Source: Planctomycetota bacterium
GTDB lineage: Bacteria; Planctomycetota; UBA8742; UBA2392
DNA length: 64,000 nucleotides
Direction of reading: 5' to 3'
Assembly (NCBI GenBank): GCA_019636215.1
Contig: JAHBXZ010000002.1
Span: 1 to 64,000, forward strand
Position numbers and translations under genes: made by a program. Below are positions 17,522 to 24,462 of this stretch, in pieces (position 1 is the stretch's first letter; the number at the start of each line of letters is the position of its first letter). The notes under the pieces were generated by a model, which was given only the letters and a program-made list of their open reading frames with translations, was not told the DNA's origin and ran no database searches.

Positions 17522-18814
17522 ATGGCAAAGAAGACCAAATCAAAGCAGGCCAAGTCGAAGCAAGTCAAAGCCAGGCAGGGAGCCTTAACGCACAGCAAAG
17601 GCAAGGCGGCAAAGCCCAAGCCCAAGAAGGCCAGGAAACTCACCAAGGCCCAGGCCAAGGCAATTCTTGAAGCCGCCAAACAGGGTGCTACCGGCCGCAA
17701 ACCCAAGCGCGAACGCATCAGCGCACAGGCACTCAGCCGTCGCACCGGCAAGGCCGCGCCCGCGCGTCCGGCCAAGGGCAAGCCCCGGCCGCAGGGGCCC
17801 GCCATCAAGCACGATCCCGAAGCGCCCATGAAGCTGATGCAGATGCTGATGGGCTTCATGGTCAGCAAGGCGCTTTCCGCCGCGGCCAAGCTTGGTATCC
17901 CGGATGCCCTGGCTGACGGCCCGCGCTACTACACGGCGCTGGCCTCGGCGGTGGGGGCCGACCAGAAGGCGCTGCACCGGTTGATGCGCGCATTGACCTC
18001 GCTGGGCGTGTTCGCGGAAGTAGAGCCCGGCACCTATGCGTTGACGCCAATGTCGCAGATGCTGCGCGCCGACGTTCCCGGCAGCATGCGCGCCATGGCA
18101 GTGATGATCACCACGCCCTCGCACTGGCTGCCCTGGGGGCGGTTGGAAGACACGCTGCGCAAGGGCATCAGTGTGGCCGACGACGTGTTCGGCAAGCCGT
18201 TGTGGGATTACTTCAAAGATAACGAAGAAGACGCCCGCTGGTTCAACGACGCCATGACCAGCTTCAGCGGCATGACGGCCCAGGCCGTGGCCGAGGCCTA
18301 TGACTTCAGGGGCGTCAAGAAAATCGTGGACGTGGGCGGCGGGCACGGGTTCTTTCTGAGCACGCTGCTGCGCGCCGCACGCGGGGCCGAGGGCGTGCTG
18401 TACGACCTGCCGCAGGTGATCCAGACCCTGCCAAGGCTGGCCGACGATGTTGCCAAGCGCATCACCGCCGACAGCGGCGATTTCTTCCGCGCCGTGCCTG
18501 AAGGCGGCGACCTGTACACGCTCAAGCACATCATTCACGACTGGGCCGACGACCAGTGCCGGCAGATTCTCACCAACATCCGCAACGTGATGGCCGAAGG
18601 CGGCCGGGTGATCATTCTCGACGCCGTGCTGCCGCCCGATTGCGCACAGGACCCCGGTTTCCTGATGGATATGAACATGCTGGCGATGACACCCGGCGGC
18701 TGCGAAAGAACCGAAAAGCAGTTCCGTGATCTGTGCGCGGCCTCAGGCCTGAAGCTGACCAAGATCATCCCAACCCCAAGCCCGGTAAGCATCGTGGAGG
18801 CCGTGAGGGCGTAA
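17522..18814 (+). CDS. O-methyltransferase with a histone-like basic N-terminus
   Basis: A 430-residue protein. Residues 1-98 are a lysine/alanine/proline-rich tail (AKKTKSKQAKSKQVKARQGA, KAAKPKPKKARKLTKAQAKA) of the kind seen in histone H1-like proteins. Residues from about 100 form a class I SAM-dependent O-methyltransferase of the plant/acetylserotonin type: a helical dimerisation winged-helix part (AAAKLGIPDALADGP, LHRLMRALTSLGVF), the SAM loop KIVDVGGGHGFFLSTLL, and LKHIIHDWADDQC with the catalytic His. AGGGG precedes ATG 17522. The nearby ahcY would recycle its by-product. Substrate unknown; the tail might target it to DNA or another polyanion. Confidence 0.8.
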   Translation: MAKKTKSKQAKSKQVKARQGALTHSKGKAAKPKPKKARKLTKAQAKAILEAAKQGATGRKPKRERISAQALSRRTGKAAPARPAKGKPRPQGPAIKHDPEAPMKLMQMLMGFMVSKALSAAAKLGIPDALADGPRYYTALASAVGADQKALHRLMRALTSLGVFAEVEPGTYALTPMSQMLRADVPGSMRAMAVMITTPSHWLPWGRLEDTLRKGISVADDVFGKPLWDYFKDNEEDARWFNDAMTSFSGMTAQAVAEAYDFRGVKKIVDVGGGHGFFLSTLLRAARGAEGVLYDLPQVIQTLPRLADDVAKRITADSGDFFRAVPEGGDLYTLKHIIHDWADDQCRQILTNIRNVMAEGGRVIILDAVLPPDCAQDPGFLMDMNMLAMTPGGCERTEKQFRDLCAASGLKLTKIIPTPSPVSIVEAVRA

Positions 18815-18845
18815 GATTGGCGCGAGTATGCCGATTCACGTTGTT

Positions 18846-19023
18846 CAGGCCCCGAGGGGGCTGCCCCGCGCGTAAGCGCGCCCGCGAACCACGCTGTGTT
18901 CGTACAGGCCCCGAAGGGGCCGACATGGATTAGCCCCGCGCGTAAGCGCGCCCGCGAACCACGCTGTGTTCGTACAGGCCCCGAAGGGGCCGACATGGAT
19001 TAGCCCCGCGCGTAAGCGCGGGG
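18846..19023 (+). repeat. 70-bp tandem repeat, about 2.5 copies
   Basis: The unit starts CAGGCCCCGAAGGGGCC. Copy 2 (18905-18974) is complete; copy 3 (18975-19020) is identical over its first 46 bp and then diverges; copy 1 (18846-18904) lacks about 12 bp in the middle. Each unit has two hairpins, GGCCCC-GAA-GGGGCC and a CGCGC-GTAA-GCGCG stem. Copy 3 is also half of the inverted repeat around the transposase. Confidence 0.85.
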
Positions 19024-19635
19024 ATAGGCGTTAGAATGCACATGAGCCCCCGAATGGGGCGGTATACGAGCCCCGGAGACACCCATGGGCAGCTCCTACG
19101 CAAGCGTCCAATACCATGTGGTCTTCGGCTGCAAGGGACGCACTTCCGCGCTGACGCCCGAGATCCGCACACAGTTGTTCCCGTACATATCGGGCATCGC
19201 AAAGAACCTTGGCTGCGTACTGCTGGATGGCAACGGCGTGTCAGACCACGTGCACCTGCTGGTCGGCGCACCGCCGCGCCTCAGCATCTCGGAGGTTGTA
19301 GGCAAGCTGAAGGCCAACGCATCGCGCTGGATCAACGATGCCTGGCGCAAGGACAAGTTCGACTGGCAGGACGGTTACAGCGTGTTCACTGTCGGATTTC
19401 GTGAAGTTCCCGCTGTGCGGGCATACATCGACGGGCAGGAAGAACATCATCGCAAGGAATCGTTTCACGATGAGATTGCGCGACTGCTGAACGAGCATGG
19501 CGTTGACTACGACCCGCGATACCTGAAGCCCAATGGTTGATGTATGCCGCCCCCTGCGGGGGCTCTGGCTGAGGGGCGTTCGGTTTCCCCGCGCTGACGC
19601 GCGGGGCTAATCCATGTCGGCCCCTTCGGGGCCTG
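18975..19635 (+). mobile_element. IS200/RAYT-type element with nested inverted repeats
   Basis: Outer inverted repeats of 49 bp, 18975-19023 and 19587-19635, differ at one position. Inner imperfect repeats of 24 bp, 19044-19067 and 19542-19565 (GAGCCCCCG... and its complement), hug the transposase gene. Both sets fold into hairpins with short loops, as expected for single-stranded recognition by Y1 transposases. The flanking outer repeat is also tandemly duplicated on the left, which is unlike a simple IS200 and more like a REP/RAYT locus. Confidence 0.75.
19085..19540 (+). CDS. Y1 transposase, IS200-like / REP-associated
   Basis: A 151-residue HUH single-strand transposase. The metal-binding HxH is DHVHLLV (His 55 and His 57) and the nucleophile is Tyr 114 in VRAYIDGQEEHHRKESF. 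The N-terminal SYASVQYHVVFGCKGR, the KLKANASRWIN helix and FTVGF strand match the PF01797 pattern I remember. All catalytic residues are present, so it is probably active or recently so. GGAG lies seven bases before the ATG. There is no tnpB partner, so mobility would rely on this protein alone or it serves to spread the neighbouring repeats. Confidence 0.9.
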   Translation: MGSSYASVQYHVVFGCKGRTSALTPEIRTQLFPYISGIAKNLGCVLLDGNGVSDHVHLLVGAPPRLSISEVVGKLKANASRWINDAWRKDKFDWQDGYSVFTVGFREVPAVRAYIDGQEEHHRKESFHDEIARLLNEHGVDYDPRYLKPNG

Positions 19636-19659
19636 TGCTGCAGGAGGAAGACTTGACAC

Positions 19660-19778
19660 GTGTGCGTGTATGGGGCGTGTGCGTGTATGGGGCGTGTGCG
19701 TGTATGGGGCGTGTGCGTGTATGGGGCGTGTGCGTGTATGGGGCGTGTGCGTGTATGGGGCGTATGCGTGTATGGGGC
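19660..19778 (+). repeat. 17-bp tandem repeat, seven copies
   Basis: GTGTGCGTGTATGGGGC repeats seven times in direct tandem with six exact copies and a seventh carrying one G-to-A change, then a short partial copy (GTATGC). The unit is not a multiple of three, so all three frames are open and the ORFs across it are artefacts. Near-perfect identity suggests recent expansion. Confidence 0.9.
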
Positions 19779-19819
19779 GTATGCAAAAGTGTGGTGTGTG
19801 CGAGTTGCTTGCGTGTGGC

Positions 19820-19847
19820 TTGCATGCTCCCGGGCCCTTGCTATCTT
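19820..19847 (+). promoter_or_regulatory. Possible promoter of the asd leader
   Basis: TTGCAT (19820-19825) and TATCTT (19842-19847) with a 16-bp spacer. The predicted start, about 19853-19856, coincides with the ATG of the leader ORF, so that peptide would be leaderless, which fits the lack of a ribosome binding site before it. Confidence 0.4.
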
Positions 19848-19855
19848 TCCGCGCC

Positions 19856-19915
19856 ATGGAGCCAGTTATGTTCAGCCGCGACAGCAAGAAGTCGATGAAG
19901 AAGCGTCACCGCTGA
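19856..19915 (+). CDS. Candidate leader peptide of asd, 19 aa
   Basis: MEPVMFSRDSKKSMKKRHR then TGA. It has four lysines in two AAG-AAG pairs (19886-19891 and 19898-19903) and three methionines. Asd makes a precursor of lysine, methionine and threonine. The stop codon TGA (19913-19915) abuts a segment that can pair with the 5' arm of the downstream terminator. That is the geometry of ribosome-mediated attenuation. No Shine-Dalgarno is seen, and coding has not been shown. Confidence 0.4.
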   Translation: MEPVMFSRDSKKSMKKRHR

Positions 19916-19972
19916 TCCGCGGACTGGCCTGGTATTTTCAGCCGCCGCGGATTCCCGCGGCGGCTTTGTTTT
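19915..19972 (+). terminator. Terminator/antiterminator region before asd
   Basis: Terminator: AGCCGCCGCGG (19940-19950) pairs perfectly with CCGCGGCGGCT (19955-19965) over ATTC, then TTTGTTTT. Alternative: ATCCGCGG (19915-19922) pairs with CCGCGGAT (19945-19952), which would break the terminator. The ORF itself also contains GCCGCG (19875-19880) able to pair weakly with 19917-19922. asd starts 40 bp further on, so the terminator must be read through to express it, unless asd has another promoter. Confidence 0.6.
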
Positions 19973-20011
19973 AGGTGATGTGGACCTCCGGTCCGCACGA
20001 AGAGAGCAACC

Positions 20012-21031
20012 ATGTCGGGCGTAAACGTGGCAGTGGTCGGCGCAACTGGCGCCGTGGGCGAAGAGTTCCTGCGCTTGTTCGAACTTCGCAAGTACCCGAT
20101 CAAGTCTCTGCGACTGCTGGCCAGCGCCCGCAGCGCCGGCAAGAAGCTCAAGTTCGCCGGCACTGACCACACTGTCGAAGAACTCAAGCCCGACAGCTTC
20201 AAGGGCATTGAACACGCCTTCTTCAGCGCCGGCGGCGGCATCAGCAAGGAATTCGCGCCCCACGCCGCCAAGGCCGGGGCGGTGATCATCGACAACACCA
20301 GCGCGTTCCGTTACGAAAAGGAAATCCCGCTGGTGGTGCCCGAAATCAACCCGCAGGACGCCTTTGAGTACGGCGCACGGCGCATCGTTGCCAATCCCAA
20401 CTGCACGACGATTGTCGCGCTGCTGCCCACGTTTCCGCTGCACAAGGCGTTTGGCCTCAAGCGCGCGGTCATGAGCAGCTACCAGGCGATCAGCGGCGCC
20501 GGTGCTCAGGCCATGGAGGAGCTCGAACAGCAGCTGCGCGACTGGGCCGCGGGCAAGCCGATGCAGGTCAAGATTGCGCCCAAGCAGATCGCCTTCAACG
20601 TGATTCCGCGTATCGATGCCGTGCAGGACAACGGCTACACCAAGGAAGAAATGAAATTCCTGTGGGAAGGCCAGAAGATCATGCACCACGCCACGCTGCG
20701 CGCCACGGCGACCTGCGTGCGTGTGCCGGTGCTGCGCTCGCACAGTGTTTCACTCAACCTGGAATTCGAGAAACCCTGCACACCCGAAGCCGCCCGCGAG
20801 ATCCTGCGCAAGGCCCCCGGCGTGGTGGTGCAGGATGACCCCAAGGCCGAACTGTACCCGATTCCGCTGGAGCGCAGCCTGAAGGACGAGATCGGCGTAG
20901 GCCGCATCCGCCAGGATGTCAGCGTGGACGGCAACAAGGGTCTGTGCCTGTGGGCCGTCGGCGACCAGATCATGAAAGGCGCAGCGCTCAACGCGATCCA
21001 GATCGGCGAGCTGCTGCTGAAAGGCAAGTAA
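20012..21031 (+). CDS. asd: Aspartate-semialdehyde dehydrogenase
   Basis: A 339-residue cytoplasmic enzyme reducing aspartyl phosphate to aspartate semialdehyde with NADPH, at the branch to lysine (and diaminopimelate for the wall), methionine and threonine. GATGAVGEEFLRLFE is the NADP loop, FFSAGGGISKEFAP and IIDNTSAFR follow, the active-site Cys is in VANPNCTTIVALLP, and the catalytic His region is TCVRVPVLRSHS. Length is normal. A short GGACC-TCC-GGTCC hairpin precedes the ATG. It ends at the three-hairpin repeat. Confidence 0.97.
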   Translation: MSGVNVAVVGATGAVGEEFLRLFELRKYPIKSLRLLASARSAGKKLKFAGTDHTVEELKPDSFKGIEHAFFSAGGGISKEFAPHAAKAGAVIIDNTSAFRYEKEIPLVVPEINPQDAFEYGARRIVANPNCTTIVALLPTFPLHKAFGLKRAVMSSYQAISGAGAQAMEELEQQLRDWAAGKPMQVKIAPKQIAFNVIPRIDAVQDNGYTKEEMKFLWEGQKIMHHATLRATATCVRVPVLRSHSVSLNLEFEKPCTPEAAREILRKAPGVVVQDDPKAELYPIPLERSLKDEIGVGRIRQDVSVDGNKGLCLWAVGDQIMKGAALNAIQIGELLLKGK

Positions 21032-21033
21032 AC

Positions 21034-21109
21034 TGTGGCGTGGCCGTCCCGGCCACGCGCAGGCGCGGGTCGCGCCTGCAAACCCATCGGCGAGGACGCC
21101 GATGCCACG
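21034..21109. repeat. Three-hairpin intergenic repeat, copy 2
   Basis: Hairpins: GCGTGGCC/GGCCACGC (21038-21058, loop GTCCC), GCAGGCGC/GCGCCTGC (21059-21079, loop GGGTC) and CATCGGCG/CGCCGATG (21085-21104, loop AGGA), each an 8-bp perfect stem. Order and loops match copy 1 at 16526 minus its first hairpin. It fills the space between the asd stop and the convergent HTTM-DCC stop, so it could act as a two-way terminator. Confidence 0.75.
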
Positions 21110-22492
21110 TTACGACGCAGCCTTGGCTTTGCGGTAGCGTTCGTGTAGTTCGATCACCTGCTTGATCACCGTTTCGTCGAGTTCCTTGCCCGCCAGCAAC
21201 TTCAAATGCAGGTTGCAGGCCTCGTCGTCGCATTTGGCGAACTTGAAGCGGTTGCGGGCGATGAACTTATAGGCGCGCGTGCCCAGAAACCTTGCCCCCG
21301 GCAGCCACAGAAACGGCACCAGCGCCCAGCACAGCGGCAGCACGGCCGCCAGCGCACGGAAGGCCTCAAAGCCACCAAAGTAGCTGCCATCGGGCCGCTT
21401 AACGTACATCTGGCGCAGCATGTCGGCGTAGGTTACGGCGGGCAGGGCGGCTTCGGCGGCGGGGCGGTTGTGGATGTCTTCGTATTGCAGGCGGCCCAGC
21501 CAATCCAGCCGTTCCAGGTTGCGCTTGGCCTTCTTGCACACCGGGCACATGCCGTCGAAAAATACCGTGTAGATGCGTTTTGCGGTGCTGCCGGTTTGTG
21601 TGCCCGCAAGGTCCATGACAACCACCGCCGGGATAAACAGCCAGTACCACGCAAGCGTCGTGAAGCTGAAGTGCGTCACTTCCATCAGGGCAAAAATGCC
21701 CAGGTGCAGCAGCACACCATAGGCCAGTGCGGCGTACCTTGTGCGCCGCCATAGTACCAACAAGGGAAAGAACAGTTCCCATCCCAGTGTCAGCCAGCTT
21801 GCGGGCGCGCTGATCCACAGCGGCAGGTCCGTGAACCATGGCCACCGGGCAATCAGTGCATGCGCCATGGTGCGGCGCACGGCGCTGCCGCCCACCCAGT
21901 CGCCGGGGTTGGCAAAGTCCGCAAATCCAAGCAGCTTCTCTGCACCCGTAACCGTGTACAGCAGGCAGATCTGCACCTGCGCCAGCCGCAGTGACCACGG
22001 CGCCACGGCCTCGCCCACGGCCCGGCCGCGCCGGACGCGCAGAACGGTGTCGATGCTCAAGGCGGCACCGGCGGGCATCAGCACCAGGTAAAAGCACGCA
22101 ACGCGCAGCAGCACGTCGCCTGAGTTCAGGACATAGGGTGCGCGCAGGTGCAGCACCACCAGCCCGGCCCACATTGCCGCGCAGGCAAGCCGCGTTGCCA
22201 GGCCCAGCGCTGCCAGCAGCGCGGCCGCGCACACACCGATGGCAATCCAGAAGGACCCGCTGCCGGTGGTTGCCCCGCCTACCAGGTTCCAGGGAAAATC
22301 CGTGTGCGCGAACTGCGTGGCCAGCGCGGCCGGGTTGGGGCCTGCGCTGGTGAACCACAGGTCGGCAAATGGCACCAGCGAGGTCGCGGTGTCCAGCAGC
22401 ACAATCAGCGCAATCGTGACGCGAAAGAACGCCAGCGGCTCCGGCCTTACCGGCGCAACCCAGAAGTCGCGCAGGGCGCGGGCCGGGCTCAA
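21110..22492 (-). CDS. HTTM membrane domain fused to a DCC thiol-redox domain
   Basis: A 460-residue protein. The first 320 residues contain many hydrophobic helices with HTTM (vitamin K-dependent gamma-carboxylase-like) features: PLAFFRVTIALIVLLD, DLWFTSAGPNP, YVLNSGDVLLRV and QVQICLLYTVTGAEKL. From about 325, IYTVFFDGMCPVCKKAKRNL is a DUF393/DCC domain with a CxxC pair, a thioredoxin-fold motif. The C-terminus is basic (LHERYRKAKAAS). The substrate is unknown. The TTG start overlaps the stop of the preceding gene (TTGA). Confidence 0.75.
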   Translation of the reverse strand: MSPARALRDFWVAPVRPEPLAFFRVTIALIVLLDTATSLVPFADLWFTSAGPNPAALATQFAHTDFPWNLVGGATTGSGSFWIAIGVCAAALLAALGLATRLACAAMWAGLVVLHLRAPYVLNSGDVLLRVACFYLVLMPAGAALSIDTVLRVRRGRAVGEAVAPWSLRLAQVQICLLYTVTGAEKLLGFADFANPGDWVGGSAVRRTMAHALIARWPWFTDLPLWISAPASWLTLGWELFFPLLVLWRRTRYAALAYGVLLHLGIFALMEVTHFSFTTLAWYWLFIPAVVVMDLAGTQTGSTAKRIYTVFFDGMCPVCKKAKRNLERLDWLGRLQYEDIHNRPAAEAALPAVTYADMLRQMYVKRPDGSYFGGFEAFRALAAVLPLCWALVPFLWLPGARFLGTRAYKFIARNRFKFAKCDDEACNLHLKLLAGKELDETVIKQVIELHERYRKAKAAS

Positions 22493-23133
22493 GGCAACAC
22501 CCCTGGGAACGTGCGGGCATGTGGCAGCGGCCAGTGCGGGTCCATGCGCGGCTCAATCAGCATGGGCGTCATGGCGTCCATGCGTGGCAGCGGGCCCTCG
22601 CCGTCGTAGACAATCTCGGCGCGGGCGAACTGCACGAACACGACATCCTTGGCAAGGCCCGGGTTCTCGGCCAGCCATTGTTGCAGCATCCAGCGCGTCC
22701 AGGTGGTGCGGACTGGTACGTGCCGGGCTCCGGCGCGGGTGGTGTAGCTTTCAAACTTGCGTATGCGGCCGTCTACAACGTGGTAGTTCCAGTGGCAGGC
22801 GCGGGCCTGCGGCGGCAGCTTGTGGATCTGCATCTGGTTGGCCACGGGCGAAATCAGCACCGGCGTGGTGTCGGCGTGGCGGTAGACAAACGTGCCGTCG
22901 GCAAGCCCGATCATGAGCACCGGCGCCCCTGCGCTGGCACCTACCTGCGGCGCAAACATGTTCCAGCGCTGGTGAATGCCCAGGGCGTGAATGTACGACC
23001 GCGCCGCGCCGGGCAGCCAGGAGCCGCCCTCGCCGGGTGTGGCCTGGGCAATGTTGTAGGCCAGCAGCACCAAAAGGTGCACGCAGACAAATGCGGCCAC
23101 GGCCACGCGACGGATGTTGCGCCAGGGCTTCAT
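22489..23133 (-). CDS. Single-span membrane protein of the HTTM operon, 214 aa
   Basis: Start at ATG 23133, overlapping the upstream stop by 4 bp (an ATG at 23160 is in the same frame). One N-terminal helix (VAVAAFVCVHLLVLLAYNIA) anchors a periplasmic domain starting HALGIHQRWNMFAPQVG. The W-x-MFAP motif is typical of small proteins encoded next to HTTM proteins, which I recall as DUF5819-like. Later the sequence has beta-type strands (GTFVYRHADTTPVLIS) and WNYHVVDGRIRKFESY. No enzymatic motif seen. Confidence 0.6.
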   Translation of the reverse strand: MKPWRNIRRVAVAAFVCVHLLVLLAYNIAQATPGEGGSWLPGAARSYIHALGIHQRWNMFAPQVGASAGAPVLMIGLADGTFVYRHADTTPVLISPVANQMQIHKLPPQARACHWNYHVVDGRIRKFESYTTRAGARHVPVRTTWTRWMLQQWLAENPGLAKDVVFVQFARAEIVYDGEGPLPRMDAMTPMLIEPRMDPHWPLPHARTFPGVLP

Positions 23134-23795
23134 GGGCGCGAGAAGCGCTCTTCTTTCCATGGGTCGCCACGGTTGTGGTAACCGCGTACTTCCCAGAAGC
23201 CGCGCTTGTCCTTGGTCATGAACTCGATGCCGCGCACCCACTTGGCGCTCTTCCAGGCATACAGGTGCGGCACCCAGGTGCGCACCGGGCCGCCGTGTTC
23301 GCGTTCCAGCGGCGCGCCGCCGAAACTGTGGATGATGGCCACATCGGGCATGGCCATGTCTTCCATGCTCACGTTGGTGGTGTAGCCGTCATAGCTGCTG
23401 AACATGACGTGCGTGGCTTCGGGCCCCGGGCTGGCAAGCTTCAGGAAGTCCTGCCACAACACGCCCTCGATCTGCGCGTCGTAGATCGACCAGCTTGTCA
23501 CGCAGTGAAAGTCGGTCGTGAACTTTGTCTGCGGCAGCTTCAGAAAGTCATCCCACGAAAGCGTGCGCGCCTGGCAGGCCCCGAACACCTTGAGCTGCCA
23601 CAGGTTGGTCGGGATATCCGGCTTCATACCCAGGTCCAGCACCGGCCAGCCGCTGGAAAGGCGCTGGCCCGGCGGCAGACGGTCCCGCGAGGCCTGGTCG
23701 CGACCGGTGCCCATGCCCTGGGCGGCGCGTGACTGCGCAAGTTGCTGCTTGCCCTGGATGAGCTTTTCGTTGGGTTCCGCCATGGCCGCGATCAT
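23130..23795 (-). CDS. Molybdopterin-dependent oxidoreductase, sulfite-oxidase fold
   Basis: A 221-residue protein of the YedY/sulfite-oxidase (PF00174) family. The molybdenum-ligating cysteine is in FTTDFHCVTSWSIYD; WQLKVFGACQARTLSWDDFL, VMFSSYDGYTTNVSMEDM, and GGPVRTWVPHLYAWKSAKWV are family landmarks. There is no twin-arginine signal or anchor, so it is predicted cytoplasmic unless exported with a partner. The acceptor/substrate is unknown. It is the first gene of a tightly coupled operon with the two membrane proteins. The ATG at 23783 is an alternative start. Confidence 0.85.
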   Translation of the reverse strand: MIAAMAEPNEKLIQGKQQLAQSRAAQGMGTGRDQASRDRLPPGQRLSSGWPVLDLGMKPDIPTNLWQLKVFGACQARTLSWDDFLKLPQTKFTTDFHCVTSWSIYDAQIEGVLWQDFLKLASPGPEATHVMFSSYDGYTTNVSMEDMAMPDVAIIHSFGGAPLEREHGGPVRTWVPHLYAWKSAKWVRGIEFMTKDKRGFWEVRGYHNRGDPWKEERFSRP

Positions 23796-23850
23796 AGCCC
23801 GCGCCGGCGCGCGTGAAACTGGTTAACGTTCTCTGCACAAGGAGAGTGCC

Positions 23851-24408
23851 ATGCCCAGCCCGTTTCTTGAATCCGAACGCCTGTGGTACCGGTCGCTGGA
23901 GCCCGGCGAGGCGCCGCAGGTGGCAGCCTACCTGCAGGATCCCCGGGTGCGCCGCAATCTTGCCATTGGCCGCTTCCCGTTCAGCGAGGCCGGCGAGGCC
24001 AAGTGGATTGAGGCCCAGACCAAGCCCCCGGTGGCCGAAGGCCCGACTGACGTGTCGCTGTGCGTCGGGCTCAAGGGCCAGCAGGCCATACTGGGCGGCA
24101 CCGGGCTGCATCGCATCAGCTGGCTGCACCGAAGCGCCGAGTGGGGCATCTACATCGGACAGCCCGAACAATGGGGTAAGGGCTACGGGCGCGAGATGGC
24201 CCGCACCATGCTGCGCTATGCCTTTGACACCCTGAACCTGCATCGCGTGATGCTGCGCGTGAACGCCGACCACATCGGCGGCATCAAGTCCTATGAGGCC
24301 GCAGGCTTTGTGCGCGAAGGGGTGCTGCGCCAGTCGGTGTTTGTCGAGGGCCGTTACCTGGACACGCTGCTCATGGCGGCGCTGCGCGACGAATGGAAGG
24401 AAAGTTAG
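23851..24408 (+). CDS. RimJ/RimL-type GNAT N-acetyltransferase
   Basis: A 185-residue acetyltransferase of the Acetyltransf_3 group. SERLWYRSLEPGEAPQVAAY, LGGTGLHRISWLHRSAEWGI, the acetyl-CoA loop QWGKGYGREMARTMLRYAF and LNLHRVMLRVNADHIGGIKS, then YEAAGFVREGVLRQSVFVEG, match the ribosomal-protein or general N-acetyltransferase pattern. AAGGAGAG precedes ATG 23851. The natural substrate cannot be told. Confidence 0.88.
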   Translation: MPSPFLESERLWYRSLEPGEAPQVAAYLQDPRVRRNLAIGRFPFSEAGEAKWIEAQTKPPVAEGPTDVSLCVGLKGQQAILGGTGLHRISWLHRSAEWGIYIGQPEQWGKGYGREMARTMLRYAFDTLNLHRVMLRVNADHIGGIKSYEAAGFVREGVLRQSVFVEGRYLDTLLMAALRDEWKES

Positions 24409-24420
24409 CTCTTTCGCCTG

Positions 24421-24451
24421 TGCCCCGGCGGGCCATAATCCCGCCGGGGCA
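24421..24451 (+). terminator. Strong hairpin after the GNAT gene
   Basis: TGCCCCGGCGGG (24421-24432) pairs perfectly with CCCGCCGGGGCA (24440-24451) over a 7-nt loop. No T-tract follows. It lies 12 bp before the next gene's start and may limit read-through or stabilise the mRNA. Confidence 0.5.
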
Positions 24452-24462
24452 CAGGAACATCC

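Noticed and set aside
18846..19023. CRISPR-like repeat pattern
   Set aside because: The units touch each other directly with no unique spacers, and no cas gene is near. It is a tandem and inverted repeat tied to the transposase.
19660..19974. Open frames encoding repeats such as GVCVYGACACMGRV across the 17-bp array
   Set aside because: The 17-bp unit shifts the frame each time, so all frames look open and repetitive. These are products of the tandem repeat, not genes.
19845..20011. Lysine riboswitch before asd
   Set aside because: The leader is about 120 nt, too short for the lysine aptamer, and lacks its conserved five-way junction. The ribosome-mediated model fits better.
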